The notes beneath the pieces were generated by a model that saw nothing but the letters and a program-made list of their open reading frames with translations, did no database searches and was not told the DNA's origin. Source: Salinispora tropica CNB-440 (lineage in GTDB: Bacteria; Actinomycetota; Actinomycetes; Mycobacteriales; Micromonosporaceae). Taken from it: a DNA stretch of 64,000 nucleotides. The position numbers and the translations under genes were made by a program. Below, piece after piece: positions 44,889-54,151 of the stretch. Where the stretch lies: NCBI RefSeq assembly GCF_000016425.1, contig NC_009380.1:1086144-1150143 (forward strand), read 5' to 3'. Numbering within the stretch: position 1 is the first letter of the stretch; each line of letters starts with the position of its first letter.

Positions 44889-47314
44889 CAGCGGTTCTCC
44901 TTCCCGGTGGTGCGGGTGAGCCGCTGTAGCGCGTCGCCGACCGACACCACCAGCGCCTCGGTGTGCAGCCGCTGCCGTACGGCCTCTTCGCGCCCGGGGC
45001 CGAGGACCAGAAGGGGCTGCTCACCGTCCAAGCTGAGGCACTCCCAGACCCGGTTCGGGTTCTCGATCAGTAGCGCGGTCAGTGCGGCGAGGACCTCCGG
45101 GGTCCACATTTCCCGGCGGGCCCGGACCGCCATGGTCTGGGCCAGCCAATTTCGGACCATTTCCCGCCCACCGGGCAGGATCAACCGCTCCAACTGCCCC
45201 CGAAGTGACCCGAGTTGGGCCCGGTTCCTGGCGAGCCGGCTGATCCCGGGAACCAGGGTGTCGGGGTTCAGTTCGGCGCTGGCCCGCTGGACGGCCCGCC
45301 GCCAGGCGTTGAGCTCCAGCGGGTGGGCCAGCTCCGGGCAACCGTCAACCTGATCCACGTCGCCCGTGACCGCCGCTTTCGGGGATGCGGGTGCCGGCTG
45401 GTCCTGCTCCCCGGCTCCGGCGAAGGCGACCGCTGGTCGTTCGGGTTCCAGCTCCGGCGGGTTGAACCGGACCCGGCCGTACCCTTCGACGGTGCGTTCA
45501 CCGATGCCCTCGTGTTCCAACTCGGCCAGCCGGGCTGGGTCCACCCGGCCGGTCACGGCCAGAGTGATGACACTGCCGGCCCGCAGCGCGACCTGACTCG
45601 GCCGTGGGCGCCCCCAGGCCACCCCGAAGCCGTCCCGGCGAGCCGCCCCACTGACCGTCTCCGCCGCCTCTACCGTGCAGGACGCCGGAGCCAGGGCAGC
45701 CGACATGGCGCGAGCCAGGGCCCGCGGCGACGGGTCGGGGGTCAGCCGTTCATCGCGGAGCAGTACGTCGGAGACGCACCACACCCGCAACGTGTCCACC
45801 CCCGGGTCCGGATCCAGTGGCGTCGGCAGTGAGTCGACCACGTCAACGACCTCGACCAGACCGAAGTCGTCCTTACGGGACCGGCCAAACCGGAGCCGTT
45901 CACCCGGGTCCAACCGGAGCCGGAACTCAGCCGGCAGCACGACGTCGCTGCACAACAGCGTTCCCGGGGCGATTCCGAGGTAGGTGTAGACGCCGCCGCT
46001 GGCGACCGTAGGGCGGCGAGCCTCGTCGTCAACCACCGCGTGGGTGGAGACCATCATCGCGGGCGTCACCTGCCGCCAACCGTGGCGGTCCGGTGCGATC
46101 CAACCGGACATCGGCTTGGCGCGCTCACCTCGTTCCGGCTCGGCCCGCAGCGTGTTGTAGACGGCCGTGCCGAGCCCTTTGTCACTTCGTTGCCACACCG
46201 CCGGCACCGGCCGGGCCGGCACCACCGACTCTCCGTCCCGTGCGCCCGTCCCGTAGCGATCGCTGGGGATGGCGGGGACGGCATCGCCGACGCTGATATC
46301 ACCGAGGCCGATCCGCCCGCGTGGCGCGGCCTGCCGGCCCGACCCTGGTTCGGCCCGGTTCAACATCGTGCCGAGCAGGGCCGTGCCGGGGATCGCATCC
46401 CGGCTGAGGACGGCGTTGCCCGACACTTCCTGTGCGGCCACCACCGGCGTGATCACCCGAAGGACAACCCGGACGGCACGCCGCGGCGTACGGTGCAGCC
46501 GATCGTACGGATAGAACTCAACCGCCTTGGCCGGCGTGGGCGGCAGTGTGGGTGTGGCTGGCACACCGGTGGCCAGCAGCTCGACCAACCGTTCGTCAAC
46601 GACCGTCGGATGGATGTTCCCGCTGCCCTGGTCAACCCGAGCGCCGGGGAGCAGGACCGCGACCCGGCCGCTGCCCCGGTTCCGTTTGCCGCCCACCGCC
46701 TCGACCAACCGCGCCCCGGCTCGCAGCAGCAGCTCCGCCGGCGCGGGAAGCTCCACGCCGCCGGAGGCCGGGTCGTCCGAGGCCGCGTCGCCGGCCGAAC
46801 CGGGCATGACGACAGTGGCCTTCGTGGAAAGTCGTAGGCCTCGGATCGCCCGTTCCTCGACTCGCAGCCGGCGGTCGACCGCGGTACCTGTCTCGTCGTC
46901 GATCTCCACACCGGGCCGCAGCACGACCGCTGCCTGGGCCAGCGCGGGGCGACCCCGCACCCCCTGTCGCAGCCAGTCGGGGGCACGGACCGGGGTCAGC
47001 CGCAGCGCGGCCGGCACCGGTGCCCGCCCGGTCCGTGCGGTCTCATCCCCGGGCTGGGCGGCCTGGGAACCGAACAGCCAGGTGACCCACGCCTGCCATG
47101 CCTGCGGTTGACCGGTGGTCTGGTCGAGGGTGCGGGCGACGGTCTCGCAGGCGTCGCGCCACACCCCGACGAGGGTCTTGGCCGGTACGAACGGCAACCC
47201 ATCGCTGTCGCGGCGAACCTCAGCATCGATGGTGCCCAGCCGACCCTGGCCGGTGCCGATGTGCCAGTCGCTGAGGAAGTCCAGGGTGATCTCGAACGTC
47301 GCGGGCAGGGTCAT
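44888..47314 (-). CDS. csx10: Csx10-like RAMP protein (type III-D)
   Basis: An 808-residue RAMP protein that begins ATFEITLDFLSDWHIGTGQG and FVPAKTLVGVWRDACETVA, with VGGKRNRGSGRVAVLLP further on (about 208-224). This is the Csx10 pattern. A second RAMP-like part (about 275-615) has VVLRVITPVVAAQE, DAIPGTALLGTML and EHEGIGERTVEGYGRVRF. The helical C-terminal 190 residues could supply the small-subunit (Cas11) function, as no separate cas11 gene is seen; this is inference. It overlaps cas10 by 4 nt and the double Cas7 by 1 nt. Confidence 0.82.
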   Translation of the reverse strand: MTLPATFEITLDFLSDWHIGTGQGRLGTIDAEVRRDSDGLPFVPAKTLVGVWRDACETVARTLDQTTGQPQAWQAWVTWLFGSQAAQPGDETARTGRAPVPAALRLTPVRAPDWLRQGVRGRPALAQAAVVLRPGVEIDDETGTAVDRRLRVEERAIRGLRLSTKATVVMPGSAGDAASDDPASGGVELPAPAELLLRAGARLVEAVGGKRNRGSGRVAVLLPGARVDQGSGNIHPTVVDERLVELLATGVPATPTLPPTPAKAVEFYPYDRLHRTPRRAVRVVLRVITPVVAAQEVSGNAVLSRDAIPGTALLGTMLNRAEPGSGRQAAPRGRIGLGDISVGDAVPAIPSDRYGTGARDGESVVPARPVPAVWQRSDKGLGTAVYNTLRAEPERGERAKPMSGWIAPDRHGWRQVTPAMMVSTHAVVDDEARRPTVASGGVYTYLGIAPGTLLCSDVVLPAEFRLRLDPGERLRFGRSRKDDFGLVEVVDVVDSLPTPLDPDPGVDTLRVWCVSDVLLRDERLTPDPSPRALARAMSAALAPASCTVEAAETVSGAARRDGFGVAWGRPRPSQVALRAGSVITLAVTGRVDPARLAELEHEGIGERTVEGYGRVRFNPPELEPERPAVAFAGAGEQDQPAPASPKAAVTGDVDQVDGCPELAHPLELNAWRRAVQRASAELNPDTLVPGISRLARNRAQLGSLRGQLERLILPGGREMVRNWLAQTMAVRARREMWTPEVLAALTALLIENPNRVWECLSLDGEQPLLVLGPGREEAVRQRLHTEALVVSVGDALQRLTRTTGKENR

Positions 47315-48921
47315 CGGGCACCACCAACAGGGGTTGGTTCTGTCTCTGCCGCGGACCGGGCGGGCGCCTCCAGGCGTAGTCCGCGCAGGTGCAGCACGTC
47401 GAACAGGCGGAGGAACCGGTCGGACTGGACATCCAGCAGTTCACGGGCGCGGTCCCGGTGGTGGATCCGGCTGACGAGAAGCTCCAGTTGACGCCGGTAC
47501 TCGGCGAGGTTGCGGTCAGCGGCCTCCCGCAGGGCATGCGCCTGCACCCCCGACAGCCATCCGTCGGAGTCGAGCCCCCGGTCGAGCTCGTCCAGCAACT
47601 CGACGCTGCGATGACGCAGCTCCGCGGGCAGCTGCTCGGCAGGGTCAAGCAGGTACGGCCCGGCGTGCCGGGCCACCGCCGTGCCGTCGTCCAGGTGGAC
47701 GTACTCCCGCAGTTCGGCCAGTTCGCGCAGTGTGGACGTGTGCGCTACATGGAAGTCGAAGGCGGCCAGGGGGCGTCCCGTGGACGTGAACCGTTTGGCC
47801 GAGACGGTCAGCGCCTCGGCCAACCCGTACGCGGTGGCGAACGGATGGTGTGACTTCACCACCGCGATGCCGGCGGAGGCGGTGAGACCGACATGACCGG
47901 TGGCGGCCTCGGTGATCGCGGACAGCTGCGGTTGGGCGGCGGTGCGCCGGGCGAACGCGGCAGCATAGGCCTGCACAAACGGCACGGCCAACGCGGCGTC
48001 GCAGGCCACCGTGACATCGTCTCCGCCGATGACGATCGGCAGCAGCCGCCCAGACATGTCCTCGTCGGCCCGATCGGCGACCAGCTGGGCGACCGCATCC
48101 CGTACGGCCTGCCACGTGGCTGTGTCCAGCTCCACCGACACAGCCCGCTGATACTGGGCGCTGCCCGCCAGCGATGTTTGCGCTACGCCCTCGACCCGGG
48201 CCACGTGCTCGTTGAACCGGTGGAAGATCCGGCCGACACCGTTACCGTCGGCGTGCACCACGGCCACCCACCCGCTGTGCCGCAGCACGTCCAGGTGCAC
48301 CGGCACGACGGTGGCCAACTGCTCGCCGAGCTTCTCGCGGAGGCGCCGCTGCGCCCGATCGCGGGCCCGGGACCGGGCCAGCATGCCGGCCGAGGCCGGT
48401 ACCGGCTCTTCACCCTCGCCGTACACCTCCAGTCCTGCGGCTGGCAGGCCGCTGTCTCGGCACAGGCGGTGCCACGGGAACACCCGATCTCGTACCAGCG
48501 GATCAGGCCGGGCGGCCCGGATCGCTGCGTGTCGTCGGTAGGCCTCCGCGCGGGCCGGCTCGTGCGCGCCGTCGTCGGTCGGGTCGAACGCGGGGCCGAC
48601 CGCCCCGGTCACCCGCATCCCCGGCGCCTCCCGCAACGCCCGGCCGGTTACCTCTCGAACTATCGCCCGGCCCGCCTCCGCCGAGTCGACCAACAGCAGC
48701 GCCTTGCCCGAAACCGCCATCACAGAACTGTCGGGTGAGAGTCCGAGCCGGTCGGTCGCCTCGCGCACCCACGCAGTGCCGACGTCGTGCACCAGTTGGG
48801 AGGCACCGACGACGTGCCGTAGCCGGTTGCTGCCGAAGATGTACCGCTGATTGCCGCCCGTCTCGATCAACACCCAGCGCCGGCCGGCGCCGGGCCTATC
48901 AACCCCGGGTCCTGTCTCCAT
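47311..48921 (-). CDS. cas10: Cas10 with GGDD palm and no HD domain (type III-D)
   Basis: A 536-residue Cas10. The N-terminus goes straight into WVLIETGGNQRYIFGSNRLR (about 15-34), the usual Cas10/Cmr2 palm start, so there is no HD nuclease domain before it. The first palm carries VVHADGNGVGRIF. The second holds the cyclase motif IGGDDVTVAC with GGDD at 299-302. It should make cyclic oligoadenylates from ATP on target RNA binding, but not cut DNA. ATG 48921 begins the conserved part; an upstream start at 49029 overlaps the preceding gene. Confidence 0.92.
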   Translation of the reverse strand: METGPGVDRPGAGRRWVLIETGGNQRYIFGSNRLRHVVGASQLVHDVGTAWVREATDRLGLSPDSSVMAVSGKALLLVDSAEAGRAIVREVTGRALREAPGMRVTGAVGPAFDPTDDGAHEPARAEAYRRHAAIRAARPDPLVRDRVFPWHRLCRDSGLPAAGLEVYGEGEEPVPASAGMLARSRARDRAQRRLREKLGEQLATVVPVHLDVLRHSGWVAVVHADGNGVGRIFHRFNEHVARVEGVAQTSLAGSAQYQRAVSVELDTATWQAVRDAVAQLVADRADEDMSGRLLPIVIGGDDVTVACDAALAVPFVQAYAAAFARRTAAQPQLSAITEAATGHVGLTASAGIAVVKSHHPFATAYGLAEALTVSAKRFTSTGRPLAAFDFHVAHTSTLRELAELREYVHLDDGTAVARHAGPYLLDPAEQLPAELRHRSVELLDELDRGLDSDGWLSGVQAHALREAADRNLAEYRRQLELLVSRIHHRDRARELLDVQSDRFLRLFDVLHLRGLRLEAPARSAAETEPTPVGGAR

Positions 48922-48971
48922 CGTGGGTCTCACCGTCTGTTGTAGGGGAGCGTAGAAGTGCCTCCCGACCA

Positions 48972-51122
48972 TCAGTCTTCCGGCGCTGAACACGTGGCGA
49001 GGCCAGCCAGCCTTACGCGCCAGTCGCACAACATATCTGCATGTGTCACGCTCGGGTGGCCGGCAGTGATCGCGGCGTCGAGGAGTGTCAGCGCGGCGAC
49101 GACCTCCTCGGCAGGCACCGCCACTTCACTGGTTGCGGCCGCACAGAGGGCGCGCGCCACTACCTTCGCGGTACGCCGGATCGCCGGCGGTGGAGCGGTC
49201 GGCCGTAGCAGCTCTCGCGTGCTGGGGTCGGCCAGCACCGCACGGGCGTGCCGGACCGCCACGGCGCGCGCCCGCGCCTCGTGTTCCCGGTCGGGGGTCA
49301 CCGCAGCCAGGTCGGTGGCGATCTCGGCGGCCAACTCGTGCGCGGCTCGGGCCGCCGCCGACTTGGCCGCGTACCCGGCGGGCTCCCGGCGGGCTACCTC
49401 GGCACGTACCGCCGCGACCCGTTCCTGGATCATGAGCGCCCGGCGCAGGTCGGCCCGCCGCCCGCCGTCGGCCAACCAGGCCGCATAGTGGTGTAGGTGG
49501 AACAGCTGCGCGTCGCCCAGGGCGTCCACCTGTGCCGTCAGGTCGGTCCCGGGGCCCATGCCGCGCGCCGTCAGGATCGCCGTCCACCATCGACGCATCG
49601 TCGCCGCGGTCATTCCCGTGTCCGCGTCCACGTCCACGTCCGCTGACCGTTCGGTCGGAGCTGCCGGTGCTGGATCGCCGTGTGGTCGATCCGTGGCGAT
49701 GTCGCGGAGGGCGACAATGCCCATCTCCAACAGGTAGCTGGCGGCGCCGGGATCCAACCATCCGTGCCGCCACGCCTCCACGACCCGTTGCTGCGAGGCA
49801 ACCAGCCGCGCCGCCGCATCCCGTCCGGTCGCCGCCGCCCGCCCGGGCATGTCTGGGGTGTCCGCCGAATGCGCACGCGGCGGATCCCACACCTCGAGGT
49901 ACGCGGCGTACGCCGTCAGCTGCAGTGACACCGGATCGTCCGCAGCGAGGACGGTGGCGCAGCGGCCAACAGCCGCGGCGACGAGTTCGCGGGTCTGCGC
50001 CCGCAGCTGCGGCCAGTCCACCAGGAGCTCGTCGCGGTACCGCACGTAGTTGGCGGTCACGTGCGCAAGTAGTAGGTGGGCGCGACGCCGTAGCAGCGGC
50101 GCGGCGGCCAGCGTGTCGGCGGTCGGTAGCACCGGCAGCCTCGGCGCCGAGGTTCGGTCGCCGGACGACGTACCACCAAGCGAGGCCGCCACGAACGGTG
50201 CCACCACGGCGCCGACTCGTACCATCGCCTGGACCCGCCTGGACCCGTCAGTGTTTTCGGTCAGCCACACCACACCCCGCCCCGGCTGTCCGATGCCGAG
50301 AAGCCGCCGGCACCACGCCGAGGCGATGTCGTCGAGCGCATCCACGGTGATCAGGCCGGGACCGGCGGCCGGATGGTCAGCTAACCCGAGCGCCGGCAGG
50401 GTTGCGTCAACCAGGTCGAGGGAGATGGGCTGCCACCGGGTGGTAGCCGCTTCCCGGCCTGGCTCGCTACCCGTCGAATCCGTTGCCGGGTGGACCTCGG
50501 ACGGGGCGTCAATCCCGACTACTCCAGCCCGGTCAACCTGGGTGCCCCACCGAGCCGACAGTGACCGCTGAACCTGGCGGGCCTGCACCGCCGCGACCAC
50601 CAGGGCGGGCTGTGCGCGGTAGACCTCCAGCACCAGCCCCGCCCACGCCGCCAACCGGACCTCGGCATCGCAGCCGGTATCGGCGAGGTGCTGACCCACG
50701 TTCGCGACCGCTGCTGTCGCATCCCTCAGTAGCCGGTTCGCGCCGGCCAACACTGCTGCGGCTTTGGTATCGGGGCCGTAGCGGTTCAAGGTCGCGTTGG
50801 TGAGGGTCCCCGGCAGCGTGCTCTGCTGCGCGGACCACACCGATCGGTCCGACCAGGCCCACCCCGCTTCGTCACCGGCACCGAGCCGGTCGGAAGCCAG
50901 CGCCTCCATTTCCGATCTTGCTGTGCGGTCCGGGCTCGGGGCGCCGCGACCAATCTCCGCCAGGGACAGGGCCGTGTAGTCGCACACCCAGGAGTGACGA
51001 AACGGGGGGACGCCGTCGCCCACCCCGAACAGCGGCGCCACCTTGCGGGCTACCCGGACCTCCACCACCTCCGAGCGGTGAACGACCTCAGCTTCTGGAA
51101 TCCGGGCAGGGAAGACATGCAT
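48972..51122 (-). CDS. Unrecognised 716-residue protein, first gene of the III-D operon
   Basis: A 716-residue, mostly helical and Ala-rich protein that I cannot place in a family. It has no signal peptide, membrane segment, P-loop or nuclease motif I can see. The N-terminal 60 residues (HVFPARIPEAEVVHRSEVVE, then FRHSWVCDYTALSLAEIG) look globular; a long helical body follows, with a variable acidic insert (SADVDVDADTGM) near 490. It ends 50 bp before cas10 in the same direction, so it is most likely co-transcribed with the III-D genes. Its promoter region is shared with the divergent CARF-HEPN gene. Confidence 0.75.
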   Translation of the reverse strand: MHVFPARIPEAEVVHRSEVVEVRVARKVAPLFGVGDGVPPFRHSWVCDYTALSLAEIGRGAPSPDRTARSEMEALASDRLGAGDEAGWAWSDRSVWSAQQSTLPGTLTNATLNRYGPDTKAAAVLAGANRLLRDATAAVANVGQHLADTGCDAEVRLAAWAGLVLEVYRAQPALVVAAVQARQVQRSLSARWGTQVDRAGVVGIDAPSEVHPATDSTGSEPGREAATTRWQPISLDLVDATLPALGLADHPAAGPGLITVDALDDIASAWCRRLLGIGQPGRGVVWLTENTDGSRRVQAMVRVGAVVAPFVAASLGGTSSGDRTSAPRLPVLPTADTLAAAPLLRRRAHLLLAHVTANYVRYRDELLVDWPQLRAQTRELVAAAVGRCATVLAADDPVSLQLTAYAAYLEVWDPPRAHSADTPDMPGRAAATGRDAAARLVASQQRVVEAWRHGWLDPGAASYLLEMGIVALRDIATDRPHGDPAPAAPTERSADVDVDADTGMTAATMRRWWTAILTARGMGPGTDLTAQVDALGDAQLFHLHHYAAWLADGGRRADLRRALMIQERVAAVRAEVARREPAGYAAKSAAARAAHELAAEIATDLAAVTPDREHEARARAVAVRHARAVLADPSTRELLRPTAPPPAIRRTAKVVARALCAAATSEVAVPAEEVVAALTLLDAAITAGHPSVTHADMLCDWRVRLAGLATCSAPED

Positions 51123-51139
51123 GAGCGAGGACGGTACCG

Positions 51140-51182
51140 AAGCGACACTAGTAACTCAATGATAAAAATATCTTAATCGAAC
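51140..51182. promoter_or_regulatory. AT-rich divergent promoter region
   Basis: An unusually AT-rich stretch (around GATAAAAATATCTTAATCG) in an otherwise GC-rich locus, between the 716-residue protein gene (minus) and the CARF-HEPN gene (plus). GATA-AAAA-TATC is a near palindrome. It probably holds the two divergent promoters; exact -10 and -35 boxes cannot be fixed by eye. Confidence 0.45.
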
Positions 51183-51303
51183 GAGGCGTCTGAATCTGGC
51201 CAGGCCTCGGGCGTCATCGGCGCCAGCGGGTCGGGCAAGTGACCGACATCTGACACCCGTCAGCCACCCCGTGTCCCCGCAGAACGTGACCTGTGAACAG
51301 AGA

Positions 51304-53862
51304 ATGGCGCTCATGCGTTTGCTGGTACACGTCGCCGGAGAGGCGGATCTCCTTCTCGACTCCCAGGACCCACGCAGCTCAAAGGTGGCGCGAGTCGAGC
51401 AGGTCCGGCGCCGCCGCACCGAAATCGAGGCCCTCCTCGACGGCCCGGAGGGTGCTGGCGCCGTCCGCCGGATGCTCATCAACGAGACGCCGCAGGCCGG
51501 GTCGGCGAGCATCCCCGGGACCAGTCCCGTGCTCGGCGCGCTGGATACTCTCGCCACCAGACCGGACCTGACCGTGGTGATCCTCGGCACCAGCCAATCC
51601 CAACCCGGCCCCCTGGACACTCTGCCGATCGCCCAGACTCTCGCCAATGTCCTCAATGGAATCGGTAGCGCCGACAGGTCATACCCCGTTCGGCAGGCCA
51701 CAGTGCTATCCGTCGCCGGACTTGCCGAGGCATTCGTCATCGACGCCCTCACCGAATATCTCGGCAAGATGCCGCAGTATGAGCAGGCGCTGGTCACCTG
51801 GGGCTCCGGAGCCACGATGTTGACCCTCGGCGCGCTCACCGCACTGTCCCGCGCCGGACTACCGTGGCAACTCGTCCTCACCAGCGACCCAACCGCATAC
51901 CAGGTCGTTGACCCGCTGGAGCAACTCGACATCGACCCCGTCGCCGGGGTCTTCATCCGGTGGCGCATGTTCGCCACCCTGGACGATCTTGATCGTACGG
52001 GGCAGCTGGTGGTCCAGCTCAGCGACGCCCAGCGTGACCTGGTGCGCCAAGCCGCGAAACGTCGCCGAGACGGTCTCGAAGCAGCCGACTGCGCGTCCGT
52101 GCGCGCCGTACTCGCTGATGCTGTCGTCCGCCGCGACGGCACCGCCAGTCTCGCCGTCCGCCGCTACATCACCAGCCGGTACGAGGATCTGCTCCGCAAC
52201 GACCAAAATCTCTACCCCGAAGCAAAGGATCTGCTCCACAAGTATGAGAAGCCCGGAGGTGGGCCTCCACTTGGGGGGAAACTCTCCCGTATTAGGGAAG
52301 CTGTTGGCTGTGATCCCGTAGTCGACGAAGCCGTCGGGCTCTCATCCTACAAATGGTTGTTCTCGGATGAGGTTGCCACGTTGCAGCGTATCGGCATCGG
52401 CAGTCACAACCTGTGCCCGCCCAGCCCCAATGATGCCCGACTGATCGGCGACTACCTTTCCCGCTACATTGAGGAGACCAGTTGGCGGCTAGCGGAACTG
52501 CCCGAGCCGCCGGTTACCCCGGCTGACACCACGTTGGTCGTCTGGCCGGCCGGAACCGCGTCGCATCCAGGAGTCCGTAGTGTCGGAGAGCAGGTGGCCG
52601 ATGGTCTGCCGACGACAATCACGGATTTCCTTGGGGTGGAGCAGGCCCGGGTCCACGCGGTGATCTTCGGGGTTGACGACGGGGAGGGCAGCCGTGAGTG
52701 CGCCGAACAGGACGCTGCGCTGATCCGCGGCTTTCCTGACAAAGATGCCAATACCGGCGATGGTGAGGCATGGGTCGAGCTGATCGACCCCAACCCTGAT
52801 CCGGCTGCGATCGAACAGGCAATCGAGCGGCGACTCACCCGAGAAACGGGAGCGCTGCTGCTCGTTCCTACCGGCAAAAAGCCAATCGTGTTGGCGCTAC
52901 TTGGCGCTATGCGCCGCGTCGGTGCCCGGAACGGGCTGCCCTTGTTCGTCCGCCAAAACGCCACCCCCAAGTCCGGCAACGTTTACGCCGCGGTGCATCT
53001 GTGGCCAGCCCTCACCGAGGGCGACCGTCCACTGCTCAACGCTGCCAAAGGGGCTCTACGCGCCTTGGAACTAGACGTTGCTTGGCGGCTGCTTGCCGCC
53101 TCCGCCATCGATCCAGCGGTCACCAACCAGGCTCGACAGTTGGCCGACACCTTCGCCAGCCGCCGGAGCCCAACGGGCGTGCTCGAGAAGTCCGGAGTCG
53201 ACCAGGAGACTTGGACGACAAAGCTGATCACTCAGCGTCTGGAGGTGGTGGAAGCCGCACTAGCGCATGCTGCGGCGCCGGCCGACCGCATCCGCCTCCT
53301 TGTGCTCGCGGCGGACGCCGTAGAAGCCTCGATCGCGGCGGTCCAGACCCAAAAGCGACGGCGACCAATTGCAGGGCGGGACGACGTGACCCGGAGGAGG
53401 CAGAACGGCAACTTCGGGAAGTTCAAAAACCAGCTGCGTGATGAGGTAGAGCGAGCCGGGGAGCCCGAGGTGGGGTCGGCGCAGATCCTGCTGCTCCTCA
53501 ATCAGGCTCGCAACCGCGCTCCGATCACGCACGGGACCACGAATGACCCCGACGCAGTCGTGAGGGAGGCCGTTGGCCATCAGGCCAAGAAGGGCCTGCT
53601 GTCCGCCACCGACCTTGCTCCGCGCGACCTAGCCACGCTGTTGCGCCGTTCGGTGGCTGCGGCTGCCGAACGCGGTTTCGGAGATCCCGGCCGTGCGGAC
53701 AGCCTGTTACGCCTACAAGAGAAGATCATCGGCGATATTGGCCAGGCCCTCGCCCAGCGGGACGCCATGCCGAATCGGGTTCCGTCCGCCCGAACCGCTC
53801 CGACGGCTGAAGGCGGCGCCCCGAGCCCAAACCCAGTCCATCATTGTCCTGACCTGCCATGA
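51304..53862 (+). CDS. Putative double-CARF, HEPN-type RNase effector
   Basis: A protein of about 852 residues. Residues 90-225 look like a CARF domain: DLTVVILGTSQSQPG (strand and loop) and later VTWGSGATMLTLGAL, the Gly-rich loop before the last helix. Residues 410-565 look like a second: TTLVVWPAGTASHPG, AVIFGVDDGEG and LLLVPTGKKPIVLALLGAM. The C-terminal part (600-852) is helical and carries RNRAPITHG (Arg736, His743), an Rx6H motif as in HEPN ribonucleases of the Csm6/Csx1 type. It should bind cyclic oligoadenylate and cut RNA. Start ATG 51304 is uncertain (51271 and 51313 possible). Confidence 0.7.
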   Translation: MALMRLLVHVAGEADLLLDSQDPRSSKVARVEQVRRRRTEIEALLDGPEGAGAVRRMLINETPQAGSASIPGTSPVLGALDTLATRPDLTVVILGTSQSQPGPLDTLPIAQTLANVLNGIGSADRSYPVRQATVLSVAGLAEAFVIDALTEYLGKMPQYEQALVTWGSGATMLTLGALTALSRAGLPWQLVLTSDPTAYQVVDPLEQLDIDPVAGVFIRWRMFATLDDLDRTGQLVVQLSDAQRDLVRQAAKRRRDGLEAADCASVRAVLADAVVRRDGTASLAVRRYITSRYEDLLRNDQNLYPEAKDLLHKYEKPGGGPPLGGKLSRIREAVGCDPVVDEAVGLSSYKWLFSDEVATLQRIGIGSHNLCPPSPNDARLIGDYLSRYIEETSWRLAELPEPPVTPADTTLVVWPAGTASHPGVRSVGEQVADGLPTTITDFLGVEQARVHAVIFGVDDGEGSRECAEQDAALIRGFPDKDANTGDGEAWVELIDPNPDPAAIEQAIERRLTRETGALLLVPTGKKPIVLALLGAMRRVGARNGLPLFVRQNATPKSGNVYAAVHLWPALTEGDRPLLNAAKGALRALELDVAWRLLAASAIDPAVTNQARQLADTFASRRSPTGVLEKSGVDQETWTTKLITQRLEVVEAALAHAAAPADRIRLLVLAADAVEASIAAVQTQKRRRPIAGRDDVTRRRQNGNFGKFKNQLRDEVERAGEPEVGSAQILLLLNQARNRAPITHGTTNDPDAVVREAVGHQAKKGLLSATDLAPRDLATLLRRSVAAAAERGFGDPGRADSLLRLQEKIIGDIGQALAQRDAMPNRVPSARTAPTAEGGAPSPNPVHHCPDLP

Positions 53863-54014
53863 GCACTAACGCGGCAGCTGTCAATATTTATACTTTTGCT
53901 TCGAGTGATGACTGGCGCGTCGCCCGACGATGGCTAGCGGTCGTTAGTCCGCGGTGCAGTCTGTCGGTGCGCGCGCTCGTCGAGGCGACTCAGTCGATCA
54001 TTGGTGATCGATCA

Positions 54015-54151
54015 GGTGGTTGAGCTTCGGTGCTATCCGGTAGCCCGGATCCGGTACTCTGACCTGCGCAGATGCACAACCGGCGGACTGCTGCAAACTC
54101 TGCCGAATCCAGGCCCCGGAGAGCGGCTGTGACCTGCGACTTAAGGTTCAG
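54015..54151 (+). promoter_or_regulatory. Leader of CRISPR array 2, preceded by a cas2 relic
   Basis: Bases 54053-54151 match the leader of array 1 in inverted orientation at about four-fifths identity. Just before them, 54015-54061 matches the last codons of cas2, still ending PDPVL and a stop where cas2 has PDSVL. The unit is thus a copy of the cas2 end, leader and array. The leader directs transcription rightward on the plus strand. Confidence 0.8.
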
